The notes below the pieces were generated by a model. The model saw only the letters and a program-made list of their open reading frames with translations. It ran no database searches and was not told the DNA's origin. A stretch of 64,000 nt of DNA from JAWMQL01 sp033283165 (lineage in GTDB: Bacteria; Pseudomonadota; Gammaproteobacteria; Pseudomonadales; Halieaceae): the NCBI GenBank assembly GCA_033283165.1, contig JAWMQL010000001.1:372001-436000 (forward strand), in the 5' to 3' direction. Of the stretch, positions 52,442-60,695 are shown piece by piece (within the stretch, counting starts at the first letter, position 1; the number at the start of each line of letters is the position of its first letter). Position numbers and translations under genes: made by a program.

Positions 52442-53239
52442 TCAGGCCAGGCCGTGTACCGGGAACAGTTCAAACTGCCACTGCACGTCTTCCTGTAGGT
52501 CCAGGTCATCGAATTCGGATTCTGCCCACGGGGTTATGCGTGCCATCAGGCCGGCCAGCTGGGCGTCGTCCAGGCTCCAGGTCTCGTTATGGGTGCGGCT
52601 CGCCATGCGCTCCAGGATTTCCCGCGGGGAGACAGTCTCGGTCCACTGGCAGGCAGTGACCGGGCGACCGGGCTGCCCACCCATCGCTGCGATATGCTGG
52701 AACAGGGCGGGCCCCGCGGCATCAGTCGGCCGCATGTCCGGTGCCACCTCCGCGGTCATTCTGCGGGACTGGCTGCGCAGGCGGCCGGCGCAGGAGTTCT
52801 CGTCCAGCACGTCGCGGCCAATGATGAAACTGCCACCGGGCTTGAGTACCCTGGCAGCCTCGGCCAACGCGTCACGCCACGCCCCGACCTGGTGCAGGAC
52901 ATTGGTGGTGATAATCGCGTCAAAGGTGTCGTTGGCAAAGGGCAGTTGCAGTACCGTGCCCACGGACAGCAGTAGGGGAATGTTGCGGCGCTGGGACAGG
53001 GCCTTGGCCGCCTTCAACATGTGGAACTCGATATCGACACTGATCATGCGGGTGCGGGCCGCCGAGGGTACGGATATGCGTCCGGCGCCGCCGCCGAAAT
53101 CCATGATGCGGGCGTTCTCGCCGGCGATCCCGGCCACCGCATCGCCCAATTCCACCGCAGCGTCCAGAGGTATATTATTGATATCGTTATATATTTCCGA
53201 GACCTCCACATAGGACATCTCGTTGTAGGCCTGGCTCAT
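52442..53239 (-). CDS. Class I SAM-dependent methyltransferase, copy 1
   Basis: 265 residues; the ATG at 53239 (MSQAYNEMSYVEV) has GAGG nine bases upstream, better than an ATG three codons earlier. SAM loop RIMDFGGGAGRISVPSAA and LPFANDTFDAIITTNVLHQVG. Roughly half the residues match the downstream paralogue, with identical RPTDAAGPALFQ and VSPREILERM landmarks. First gene of the minus-strand cluster down to the TonB receptor; a 9-base dyad lies 30 nt before the start. Confidence 0.9.
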   Translation of the reverse strand: MSQAYNEMSYVEVSEIYNDINNIPLDAAVELGDAVAGIAGENARIMDFGGGAGRISVPSAARTRMISVDIEFHMLKAAKALSQRRNIPLLLSVGTVLQLPFANDTFDAIITTNVLHQVGAWRDALAEAARVLKPGGSFIIGRDVLDENSCAGRLRSQSRRMTAEVAPDMRPTDAAGPALFQHIAAMGGQPGRPVTACQWTETVSPREILERMASRTHNETWSLDDAQLAGLMARITPWAESEFDDLDLQEDVQWQFELFPVHGLA

Positions 53240-53268
53240 ACGCTGCATCCTCAGAGGTCAGAAAAATC

Positions 53269-53290
53269 TATATCAAAAAGATTTGATATA
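53269..53290. promoter_or_regulatory. Dyad upstream of the methyltransferase operon
   Basis: TATATCAAA-AAGA-TTTGATATA, perfect nine-base arms with a 4-base spacer, centred about 40 nt before the methyltransferase start. A likely operator or promoter element for the whole minus-strand cluster; regulator not identified. Confidence 0.55.
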
Positions 53291-53599
53291 TGTAACACAG
53301 CCGGATGCGCACCCCACTTGATGATTGTCAATTTTGGGCGAACGCCCTTACATAATATCTCTGCCCCGGTCTCATCACATCTGTCGCGCCCTGAACTGTT
53401 CCGGAGAAGTCGCTGAAAATCGCCGGCAGTCCTGGCCCGGGGAAAAAAATTGAATTTTTTTGCAGTGGATGGGAATAAACCCTGTCGCTGCCCCGTCAAT
53501 CGGGTAAAAGTGGAGTGAAACACCACTTGAGGTGGCGCATCAGAGCCATTTGGGTACACTCAAGTTACTGATAAGTAACAAGAAGTGAGGCCTGTTACG

Positions 53600-53781
53600 T
53601 GCACCTCTCTCTATTTGGATCGGGTTGCCAGTCCCGCCGTGGGAAGCGGGAAAGGGCGCTAGCGGCGCCGGCGACAAGGTCCCACAGGTTTTAACCTCTC
53701 CCAGAGCAGGGAACGCTAGCCCCCTGCACTGATCTTCAGGGCCTACCGTCTACATGGGGCGATAGGCCCTGTTTCCTTTTT
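53600..53781 (+). ncRNA. Unassigned structured RNA with its own terminator
   Basis: The 623-nt gap 53249-53871 holds no open gene, but 53600-53781 folds into successive hairpins on the plus strand: TCCCGC/GCGGGA (53632-53651), GGCGC/GCGCC (53655-53669), AGGTT/AACCT (53686-53697), GCAGGG/CCCTGC (53706-53727), then a terminator. GTGGGA (53639-53644) can instead pair with TCCCAC (53680-53685). Hairpins two and four both expose the palindrome GCTAGC, so they could pair with each other. It matches no RNA family I recognise (not 6S, 4.5S, tmRNA, RnpB or a common riboswitch) and no gene follows in that direction, so a free-standing small RNA is favoured. The 5' end is uncertain. Confidence 0.6.
53737..53781 (+). 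terminator. Intrinsic terminator of the candidate RNA
   Basis: CAGGGCCTA (53737-53745) pairs perfectly with TAGGCCCTG (53763-53771), followed by TTTCCTTTTT. Orientation is plus only. Confidence 0.88.
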
Positions 53782-53805
53782 GCGTCACTGAAAAATTCCG
53801 CAGTC

Positions 53806-53832
53806 AAAAAAAACCCGCCGGATAGGGCGGGT
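53806..53832 (-). terminator. Intrinsic terminator of the sigma/anti-sigma operon
   Basis: On the minus strand ACCCGCC and GGCGGGT (53813-53819, 53826-53832) form a seven-pair stem followed by a run of eight T. It lies 40 nt after the anti-sigma stop. Confidence 0.9.
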
Positions 53833-53871
53833 AAAAAGAGAGATATGGACCTCAGAAAGAGGGACGCAGGC

Positions 53872-54564
53872 TCAATGCCAGTCGCTGGCAATCAGCCGGG
53901 CCTCCTGGCTCCTGCTCAGGGGGATGTCCGCCGCGTGCAGCTCAATATAGGCCGCCACGTTGTCTGCCTGTGAGGCGCCGGCAGGGCGGTAGGCGGATGT
54001 TGAGTACAGGCCGTTATCGGCCTCCTCGACCACGGTAGACCAGGTCCCGTCCCGGCGACAGGAGACTCCGCGCAGGGTCTGCTCCGGCGCAGCCAGCAGG
54101 TATTCCCGGCACCAGTCGCCGTTGTCGCTGGCGAAGCTGAGTACCGCCCGGAAGCGGCTGCCGTCGGCCAGGTCGAGCCAGCTGTCGGCGCTGGAGTGTG
54201 TGTCCTCCAGCGCGCCGGCCAGCAGCGCCTCGCGGGAGTCGTCGTTGCCGGCAAACTGGCCCAACTGGGGTCCCAGCAACAATCCGGTGCCCGCCAGTAG
54301 CGAAGCGGCCACGGCGAAGCCCCAGCCCGCCCGCCGATGGTCGCGGCGTGGCGCTTGCAGCAGGGCGGAGATTCTCTCGGGCACCTGCCCGGCCTCATCC
54401 GAGCCAAATGTCGCCACCAGGCGCGCATTGACCGCTTTCATCCGGTCCAGTTCGGCTCGCAGCTGCGGCTCTGCCAGCAGGCGCTCACGAAGTTCCCGGG
54501 CTTCCGCGGCCGGCAGTTCACCGTCCAGGTAGCGGGATAACAATTCGTATTCTTGCTCATTCAT
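53872..54564 (-). CDS. Anti-sigma factor, membrane-anchored
   Basis: 230 residues. N-terminal anti-sigma helical region LLSRYLDGELPAAEARELRERL, a single membrane segment near residues 80-105 (WGFAVAASLLAGTGLLLG), then a periplasmic domain with two cysteines (DWCREYLL and GVSCRRDG). No zinc-binding HxxxCxxC pattern is seen, so it is not a ZAS-type. It would hold the sigma factor encoded 17 nt upstream until a periplasmic signal arrives. The release mechanism is not visible. Confidence 0.88.
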   Translation of the reverse strand: MNEQEYELLSRYLDGELPAAEARELRERLLAEPQLRAELDRMKAVNARLVATFGSDEAGQVPERISALLQAPRRDHRRAGWGFAVAASLLAGTGLLLGPQLGQFAGNDDSREALLAGALEDTHSSADSWLDLADGSRFRAVLSFASDNGDWCREYLLAAPEQTLRGVSCRRDGTWSTVVEEADNGLYSTSAYRPAGASQADNVAAYIELHAADIPLSRSQEARLIASDWH

Positions 54565-54581
54565 GGTCTTGATCCGTCGTT

Positions 54582-55097
54582 TCAGCGCTTTTCTGTATCG
54601 CTGTAGTACTGCACCAGGTTCTTTCGGGCCCGCGCTATCCTGCTCATGATGGTACCCACCGGCACGTCCAGGATGTCCGCGGCCTCCGCGTAACTTTTGC
54701 CGTCCACCGCCACCAGGGTCAGTGCCAGGCGCTGCTCTTCCGGCAACTGGTCCAGAGCGGCGGCCACATCGCTGATCTGGCGCTCGCCACTGGCAGTCGC
54801 TTCGGCCGAGGGGGCGGTTTCGTATTGCCCATCCCCAATGGCCTGGGGGTATCGCTGCCTGACTTCCCTGGATCGCAATTCATCGATCCAGGCGTTCTTG
54901 CACACCCGGTAAGCCCATTTTGCCGGGTGGGCGTCGGCAGGCATGCCCTTGTCCAGGATGCGCTCCACTGTCACCTGCAGCAGGTCATCCGCATCGTGGG
55001 GGCTCCCCGTCAGCGAGTAGCAGAACTTCCGCAACCCGCTCAACTCGGCCAAAACTGCCTCTCTTTGTGAGTCGCTCAGCGGCGGCTTATTTGGCAT
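54582..55097 (-). CDS. ECF RNA polymerase sigma factor
   Basis: 171 residues. Region 2 spans about 15-80 with SPHDADDLLQVTVERIL and WAYRVCKNAWIDELR; region 4 spans 110-160 with LPEEQRLALTLVAVDGKSYAEAADIL and VGTIMSRIARARKNL, the DNA-recognition helix. It directs transcription of a small envelope regulon, probably including the divergent S8 peptidase gene. The shared 118-nt intergenic region contains a GGAAC stretch that may be a -35 element. Anti-sigma is the next gene on the same strand. Confidence 0.93.
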   Translation of the reverse strand: MPNKPPLSDSQREAVLAELSGLRKFCYSLTGSPHDADDLLQVTVERILDKGMPADAHPAKWAYRVCKNAWIDELRSREVRQRYPQAIGDGQYETAPSAEATASGERQISDVAAALDQLPEEQRLALTLVAVDGKSYAEAADILDVPVGTIMSRIARARKNLVQYYSDTEKR

Positions 55098-55215
55098 AAT
55101 ATGGCCTTGTTACTCCAGATGACGGGCGAAGCGGGGATTCTATTCCATCAAAAGGAATTATTCCTGCACCGGAACGTCAATCAGGTAAGACACAGCGATA
55201 TGCTGGGGTGGTGTG

Positions 55216-57243
55216 ATGCTTATTGACATGGTTGGGGCTATCAAAGCCTCGAAAAGGAACCAGCCGGGCGGACCGCGTTGGCTGGCGGCCGCCATTTTTC
55301 CAGTTTCGCTGGCCTGCAGCCTGGCCCTGTTCAACTGGTCGTCTGCCTATGCCCAGGTACCTGACGGCTCTCTCACCGACGATTTGGAGACGTATTACGG
55401 CGACCCGTTTGAAGACCAGCTCGAGGAAGACCTGGAGCAGGACGTTGAGGAGGACGTCACCGATGCTGCGGAGGACAACCTTGAGGACGTGATCGAGGAC
55501 CAGGTCGAGGACCAGGTCGAGCAGGACGTCGCCGACCAGGTGGATGACGGACTGGAGGAAAACGTCGAGAGCGACATCGAAGAGGCGATCGAGGACCAGA
55601 TCGAGGACAACATTGATGAAAACCTCGAGGTGACCCTGGAAAAGACTATCGAGGAAGACGTCGAAGCGCAGCTGGAAGAAGACGTAGAGCGCGGCGTAGA
55701 GCAGGTGGTCGAGGCCAGCGTCGAAGAGCAGGTCGAACAGGCGGTTGAGGACCGGGTCGAGAGTCATACCATCGAGATGGCAAATGGCCGGATTCAGGAG
55801 ATCGTGGAAGCGCTTGTCGCGCAAGGTGCCGAGGCCGAGGTCGAGGACAGCGTGGAAAGTGCCGTGGAGGAAAAGGTTGAAGCGACGGTAGCAGAGACTA
55901 TTGAGGAAACCGTCGAGGACAGCGTGGCGGCGACCGTGGAAGCTTCAGTCGAGGAAAGTGTCGAGTCCGGGGTCGAGGAATCGGTCGCGGTGCGGGTCGA
56001 AGAGGGTGTCGAGAACACCATCGAGGAATCCGTGGAGGAGGTGGTACAGGCCAGCGTCGAATCCAATATCGAGTCGGCGGTGGAAGAAGAAGTTGCCGGT
56101 GCCGTAGAGGGCTCAGTGGCGGAAGCCGTGGAAGACCGGATCGAAAACCGTGTAGACCGTATCCTGGAGGATATCGAGAGCGGCTTCGACGTGGACGAGC
56201 GCTATATCGAGAAAGACCAGTGGCTGGTCATGGCCGAGCCCGAGGTGTTCGAGGAACTGGCGGAACAGGGTTATTTGTTCGATACCGTGACCGAGTTGCC
56301 CGGGCTGGGTCTGCGCCTCGCCGAGGTGGCGGCGCCTTCCAGTTTCGATATCAACGAGGTTCGGCGGGGCGTGCTCGACGTTGTCGGCAAGGATCGCGCC
56401 GAGGTGGATCTCAACCACATTTACACAGCGGGCATTCCCCGGGACTTCGAGAGTCCTGAGGGGATTACGCCGCGCAGCGCCCTGCATTTCCCTGAAGATA
56501 CTGACCAGTTACCCCTGCGTATCGGCATGATCGACAGCCGGGTTGATACCGATCACCCGGCCCTGGACCAGCACCGTATACAGACCCGCTCCTTCGCCTC
56601 CGACGAGGCCGAGTTGCCCGCTTTTCACGGCACCGCGGTGGCGTCCATAATCGCTGCCGATGATGGCGAATACCGCGGCCTGGCACCCCGGTCCGAACTG
56701 TACGCTGCGGCGGTGTTTCAAAATGATGCGGAGCGTGGCGAGATAGCCAGTACGGTGAGCCTGGTCAGGGCGCTGGACTGGCTGATGTCGGCTGGCGTCG
56801 ATGCGGTGAATATCAGTCTGGCCGGCCCACCCAACAGGTTGCTGGAGGCGGCTCTGCAGCGTGCCGCCAAGGCCAATATGCTGCTGCTGGCGGCAGCGGG
56901 CAACGGTGGTCCTGTGGCCCAACCCATGTTCCCGGCGGCCTATGATTCCGTGGTGGCGGTGACTGCGGTGGATGCCAACGGGCATGTGTTCCGGCTGGCA
57001 AATCGCGGCGATTACCTCGACATCGCGGCGCCCGGGGTCGGACTGCTGCACGCGCGGGCGGGCGGGGGTTATACCACGTCCTCGGGTACGTCCTTCGCGG
57101 TTCCCTTTGCGGTGACGGCGGCAGCGAGGTTGCGCCAGTTGCAGCCCGACACGGATGTTTTGCAAACCCTGTATAGCCTGGCCGAGGACGTAGGACCGCC
57201 CGGGCGCGACGAAATCTACGGCCGCGGACTGCTGCGCCCCTGA
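55216..57243 (+). CDS. Subtilisin-like (S8) peptidase with long V-E-x-x tetrad repeat domain
   Basis: 675 residues. Signal peptide of about 41 residues (WLAAAIFPVSLACSLALFNW region), then residues about 54-325 built almost only of four-residue units [V/I/L]-E-x-x (about 57 units with one short interruption near ANGRIQEIVEALVAQGAEAE), highly acidic. The subtilase domain follows with the triad D440 (RIGMIDSR), H471 (FHGTAVAS) and S626 (SSGTSFAVP), each in canonical context. Exported acidic-helix-tethered protease. Divergent from an ECF sigma/anti-sigma pair, so it is probably stress-induced or part of the signalling chain. ATG at 55216 used; GTG three bases earlier is an alternative. Confidence 0.92.
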   Translation: MLIDMVGAIKASKRNQPGGPRWLAAAIFPVSLACSLALFNWSSAYAQVPDGSLTDDLETYYGDPFEDQLEEDLEQDVEEDVTDAAEDNLEDVIEDQVEDQVEQDVADQVDDGLEENVESDIEEAIEDQIEDNIDENLEVTLEKTIEEDVEAQLEEDVERGVEQVVEASVEEQVEQAVEDRVESHTIEMANGRIQEIVEALVAQGAEAEVEDSVESAVEEKVEATVAETIEETVEDSVAATVEASVEESVESGVEESVAVRVEEGVENTIEESVEEVVQASVESNIESAVEEEVAGAVEGSVAEAVEDRIENRVDRILEDIESGFDVDERYIEKDQWLVMAEPEVFEELAEQGYLFDTVTELPGLGLRLAEVAAPSSFDINEVRRGVLDVVGKDRAEVDLNHIYTAGIPRDFESPEGITPRSALHFPEDTDQLPLRIGMIDSRVDTDHPALDQHRIQTRSFASDEAELPAFHGTAVASIIAADDGEYRGLAPRSELYAAAVFQNDAERGEIASTVSLVRALDWLMSAGVDAVNISLAGPPNRLLEAALQRAAKANMLLLAAAGNGGPVAQPMFPAAYDSVVAVTAVDANGHVFRLANRGDYLDIAAPGVGLLHARAGGGYTTSSGTSFAVPFAVTAAARLRQLQPDTDVLQTLYSLAEDVGPPGRDEIYGRGLLRP

Positions 57244-57258
57244 CCGGCCGCAGTCCGA

Positions 57259-58197
57259 TCAATCCCAGAGGTAGTTGAACCGGGTGCCGACGACGTTCTG
57301 GACGTAGTCGGACGTTGGGTAGTTGGATTCGTAGTCACCGTATCCGTAATAAAACTGGAACGTGGTTTTCTCCGCTACGGGAAACTCCACGTTCACGCCC
57401 CAGCGGCTGCGATCGTCCTCGCGTTGCTCTCCGATAGTGGGCGTAATCGAGCGGTAGTTGCGATCCTCGTAGCGCCAGGAAAATTCCATTTTCACCAGCC
57501 GCTGGAACAGGTCCATGCGATGGACGTAGCGCAGTTTCACCGTGTGGGAGATGTAATCCAGCCGGGCCAGACGGGCATCCTCGTTGCGGTGCTTGTAACC
57601 CAGATTGAAATAGCTGCGTAAACCCCGGTTGAAATAGTACAGATCGAGTTCGCCGGAGTGGGTGATGGCGTTGCGCTCCGGGCTGTCCTCGATCCGCTTG
57701 TCCGAGTACACGTAAGCGCCGCGGGCGAACCATTTCTTGTTGATAAACCCGGACAGGGCCGGTGACGTGCGGTACAGGGTCAGGAAGGGGTCATTGTCCA
57801 GTCGAGAGTGGATATAGTACACGGACAAATTGGCCCGGACCCCGTTCAGCCGTGTATCCACGTCACCCCCGATCAGGTGGGTCTGGCGGTCCACCAGCGA
57901 AAATTCCTGGTACAGGCTCTGGCTCAGGTCGTAAGTGAGAGAGCCCTCGGTCTTATCGGTAAACTGCTGCCTGGCCCGAAACTCGGCATCCATGGTCAGG
58001 GCATAATCGCTTTCGCTACTGGTGACGTCCACCTCGTCGATGGAGACATTGCTGTCGTATTCCAGGCCCACGCCCAATTCAACCGAGTAGTGCGGCTGGT
58101 AGGCTTCTCCCCGCTCAGCACCGCTAGCGGTGCTGATTGCGCAACTGGCCAACAACAGGCATAGCGCTGGTCTGTTCAACGGTGTCAGCCAAAGCAT
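57259..58197 (-). CDS. Outer-membrane beta-barrel protein
   Basis: 312 residues with a signal peptide ending ASG. The mature protein has regular alternating aromatic strands (for example HYSVELGVGLEYDSNVS, LDLYYFNRGLRSYFNLGYKHRNED, TTFQFYYGYGDYESNYP) and ends RFNYLWD, typical of barrels although the very last residue is not aromatic. Probably an outer-membrane channel or assembly component; not assigned to a family with confidence. Convergent with the S8 peptidase gene, 15 nt apart. Confidence 0.8.
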   Translation of the reverse strand: MLWLTPLNRPALCLLLASCAISTASGAERGEAYQPHYSVELGVGLEYDSNVSIDEVDVTSSESDYALTMDAEFRARQQFTDKTEGSLTYDLSQSLYQEFSLVDRQTHLIGGDVDTRLNGVRANLSVYYIHSRLDNDPFLTLYRTSPALSGFINKKWFARGAYVYSDKRIEDSPERNAITHSGELDLYYFNRGLRSYFNLGYKHRNEDARLARLDYISHTVKLRYVHRMDLFQRLVKMEFSWRYEDRNYRSITPTIGEQREDDRSRWGVNVEFPVAEKTTFQFYYGYGDYESNYPTSDYVQNVVGTRFNYLWD

Positions 58198-58421
58198 AGC
58201 GGAATTCCGGAGGGCATGCGCCGGGCGGTGCAGCGGTCAGTTTGCTGATTTTTCTGCGGTCAGTTTACAAGCGCGACATTGTGCCAGAATTTCCTGCGGG
58301 TAAATACTGCTTGTCCGCCTATATTCACAGGCATCCACTTCATGGCCCCTAGGCGTGACCCGATGAAACACTTACAATACCCCGGACAAATATCACAACA
58401 ATCAACGACAACAGGAATCCC

Positions 58422-60695
58422 TTGATTCGTAGATTTGCGTGCTGTAGCGGGCTGTTTCTGGCAGGCGCGCTGCAGCTGGCCTCCTTCCGCACGGAGGCGG
58501 CGATTCAGGTTGACGGTGTGCTGGATGAGCCGGAGTGGCAAGGGGCTCAGGTATTCGGTGAATTCATCACCACCGAACCGCGCACGCTGGAGCCGGCCCG
58601 GTACCGCACTGAAGCGCGGGTGTATACCGATGAATCCGGCATTTACATCGGGTTCAGTAATCACCAGCCGGCCGACATTCAACGAGTAAACCGCCGCTTT
58701 GCCCGCGACTCGCAACTGGATGCGGACCGCAATGTCGTCGGGCTCGATTTCGACGGCACCAGCCTGACCGGCTATGATTTTACGGTCAGCTCGAGCAACT
58801 CCCAGCAGGACGGGATTTTCAGCCGCGAGGCCAACTACTCCGGCGATTGGGATGGCTCCTGGTACAGCCAGACCAGCAGTACGGCAGATGCGTGGTTCAG
58901 CGAGATACACATTCCCTGGAATGTGGCGCCCATGTCGCGTGCTATCGATGGCCGCAAGACCATGCGCATCTACCTGTCGCGGGTGGTTTACGGCGAATCC
59001 CTGCGCTTTGCCTTCCCGAACGCGTCCTTTTATCGGCCTACCTTCCTCTCCGACTGGCACCCCATAGAGGTGGAGCAGATCAAGACTGCGACCCTGGACT
59101 TTTTCCCCTATCTTGCCTACGGGCGGGAGCGGGTCGAGGGAGAGGACGAGTGGCGGGCCGGAATCGACGTGGTGTGGCGGCCGAACGGCGATTTGCAGTT
59201 TACCGGTGCGATCAACCCGGATTTCGGCCAGGTGGAAACTGATGACCTGGTAGTGAACTTCTCTGCCATCGAAACATTTTTCTCTGAAAAACGGCCCTTC
59301 TTCACTGAAAACCAGGGTTTGTTCCGGCGCGACCTGCCCAACGGGGACCTGCTGGTCAACACCCGGCGCATTGGCGCCGCCAGCGACGCCGGTGACGAGA
59401 CGCGCACGGATATCGATCTGGCTGCGAAACTGACCGGCCAGGGCGACCTGCTGGACTATGGGGTCTTCGCCGTGACCGAAGATGACACCCGTCTCAGCGA
59501 GGGAGGGGATTACGCCAGCACCAGGTTGCAGGGTCGAATCGGTGATTTTGCCGTCGGGCACAGTCTGACCTGGGCGGACCGGGGAACCCTGGACAGGACG
59601 GCGTTGGTAAATTCTGTGGACCTCGATTGGCAGCCGGCCGCCGCGTTTCGTGTAAACGGCCAGCTGATGCAGAGTCGGATAAAGCAGCGAGGAAACGAGT
59701 TCAACGGGCAGCGTACGCAAAATGACACGGACATCGGGACCTACATCGGCCTGCGGTACGCCCCGGACGACCGTTGGCAACATACCTTTAACGGCTACTA
59801 CTATGGCGACGAGTTCGACATTAACGATCTGGGATTCCTGCAGCGCAATGACCACGTGGTCGGGCAGGGTATTCATCGCCTGGAGATATCGGACTACGGC
59901 GCCGGGTCCAGCTGGCGTTCCAGCATCACCGAGTTTGACTACGGCTACGAGGAAAATACCAGTGGCGACAAGTTGTTGCCCTGGACGGGAGTGCACCACC
60001 AGCTGGTGTTTGACAGTACCCGGGAACTGCACGGCCGGATAGGTCTGCAGGCAGCAGGGTTCGATGACCTTGTGTCCCGCGGTAACGGCCTGGTGCACCT
60101 GCCGCAGCAGCAGTTTTATAACCTGCTTTACCTGAGTGAGCGCGGCAGTCGCTTCACCTACGACGTAGAGCTGTGGGTGGAAAACGATGGCACCGAGAAA
60201 TTCTCCCGCCAGATCAGTGTGGCGCCACAATATTTCATCACCGAGAGGGTAACCGTCGGTGGACGTGCCCTGTACCGTAAGTACGATGAGTGGTTGCTGT
60301 GGGATTTTGAGTCCCGGCAGATGGCCACCTACGAGGCTGAGCAGTACGAGGCTGACCTGCGCCTGGACTGGTATCCATCCACCCGGCAGGAAATCCGGGT
60401 CAAGTTCCAGTGGGTCGGGGTCGGGGCCGATGCACGGTCGGGGTTCACGCTCAGCGAGTCCGGCCGACTTCGTCCTTCCGCGGTGCCGGTATCGGATTTC
60501 AGTGTCAGCGACACCGCGGTACAGATCCGCTACCGTTATGAGCTGGCCCCGCTTTCGGATATCTACCTGGTTTACAGCCGCGGCGGATTCTACGCAGCCG
60601 ACGACAGCGAGGCAGGGCCGGGCCGGCTGTTTCAACAATCCTGGGACAATAAGTATGCGGAAACCATCCTGGCCAAGATTCGCTATCGCTTTTAG
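58422..60695 (+). CDS. CBM9-like / DUF5916 secreted protein
   Basis: 757 residues with a TTG start. Signal peptide, then a carbohydrate-binding-module-9-like beta-sandwich (residues about 25-200: IQVDGVLDEPEWQGAQVFGEF, YRTEARVYTDESGIYIGFS) and a C-terminal DUF5916 beta-barrel region with alternating aromatic strands, ending with AETILAKIRYRF. Proteins of this design are found at the outer membrane of Gram-negative bacteria, role unknown. The last 41 nt overlap the start of ggt in a different frame, so translation is probably coupled. Confidence 0.88.
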   Translation: MIRRFACCSGLFLAGALQLASFRTEAAIQVDGVLDEPEWQGAQVFGEFITTEPRTLEPARYRTEARVYTDESGIYIGFSNHQPADIQRVNRRFARDSQLDADRNVVGLDFDGTSLTGYDFTVSSSNSQQDGIFSREANYSGDWDGSWYSQTSSTADAWFSEIHIPWNVAPMSRAIDGRKTMRIYLSRVVYGESLRFAFPNASFYRPTFLSDWHPIEVEQIKTATLDFFPYLAYGRERVEGEDEWRAGIDVVWRPNGDLQFTGAINPDFGQVETDDLVVNFSAIETFFSEKRPFFTENQGLFRRDLPNGDLLVNTRRIGAASDAGDETRTDIDLAAKLTGQGDLLDYGVFAVTEDDTRLSEGGDYASTRLQGRIGDFAVGHSLTWADRGTLDRTALVNSVDLDWQPAAAFRVNGQLMQSRIKQRGNEFNGQRTQNDTDIGTYIGLRYAPDDRWQHTFNGYYYGDEFDINDLGFLQRNDHVVGQGIHRLEISDYGAGSSWRSSITEFDYGYEENTSGDKLLPWTGVHHQLVFDSTRELHGRIGLQAAGFDDLVSRGNGLVHLPQQQFYNLLYLSERGSRFTYDVELWVENDGTEKFSRQISVAPQYFITERVTVGGRALYRKYDEWLLWDFESRQMATYEAEQYEADLRLDWYPSTRQEIRVKFQWVGVGADARSGFTLSESGRLRPSAVPVSDFSVSDTAVQIRYRYELAPLSDIYLVYSRGGFYAADDSEAGPGRLFQQSWDNKYAETILAKIRYRF

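Noticed and set aside
48840..53239. Photosynthesis gene cluster
   Set aside because: The permeases resemble PucC, but no bch, crt, puf or puh gene is present, so a photosynthetic role is not supported.
53600..53781. 6S RNA, signal-recognition RNA, or a riboswitch
   Set aside because: The 6S central bubble and closing-stem sequences are absent, the 4.5S loop motif is absent, and no gene follows on that strand for a riboswitch to control.
55177..55824. Minus-strand frame rich in LFD and VLD repeats opposite the tetrad domain
   Set aside because: It is only the reverse reading of the V-E-x-x repeat codons, not a gene.
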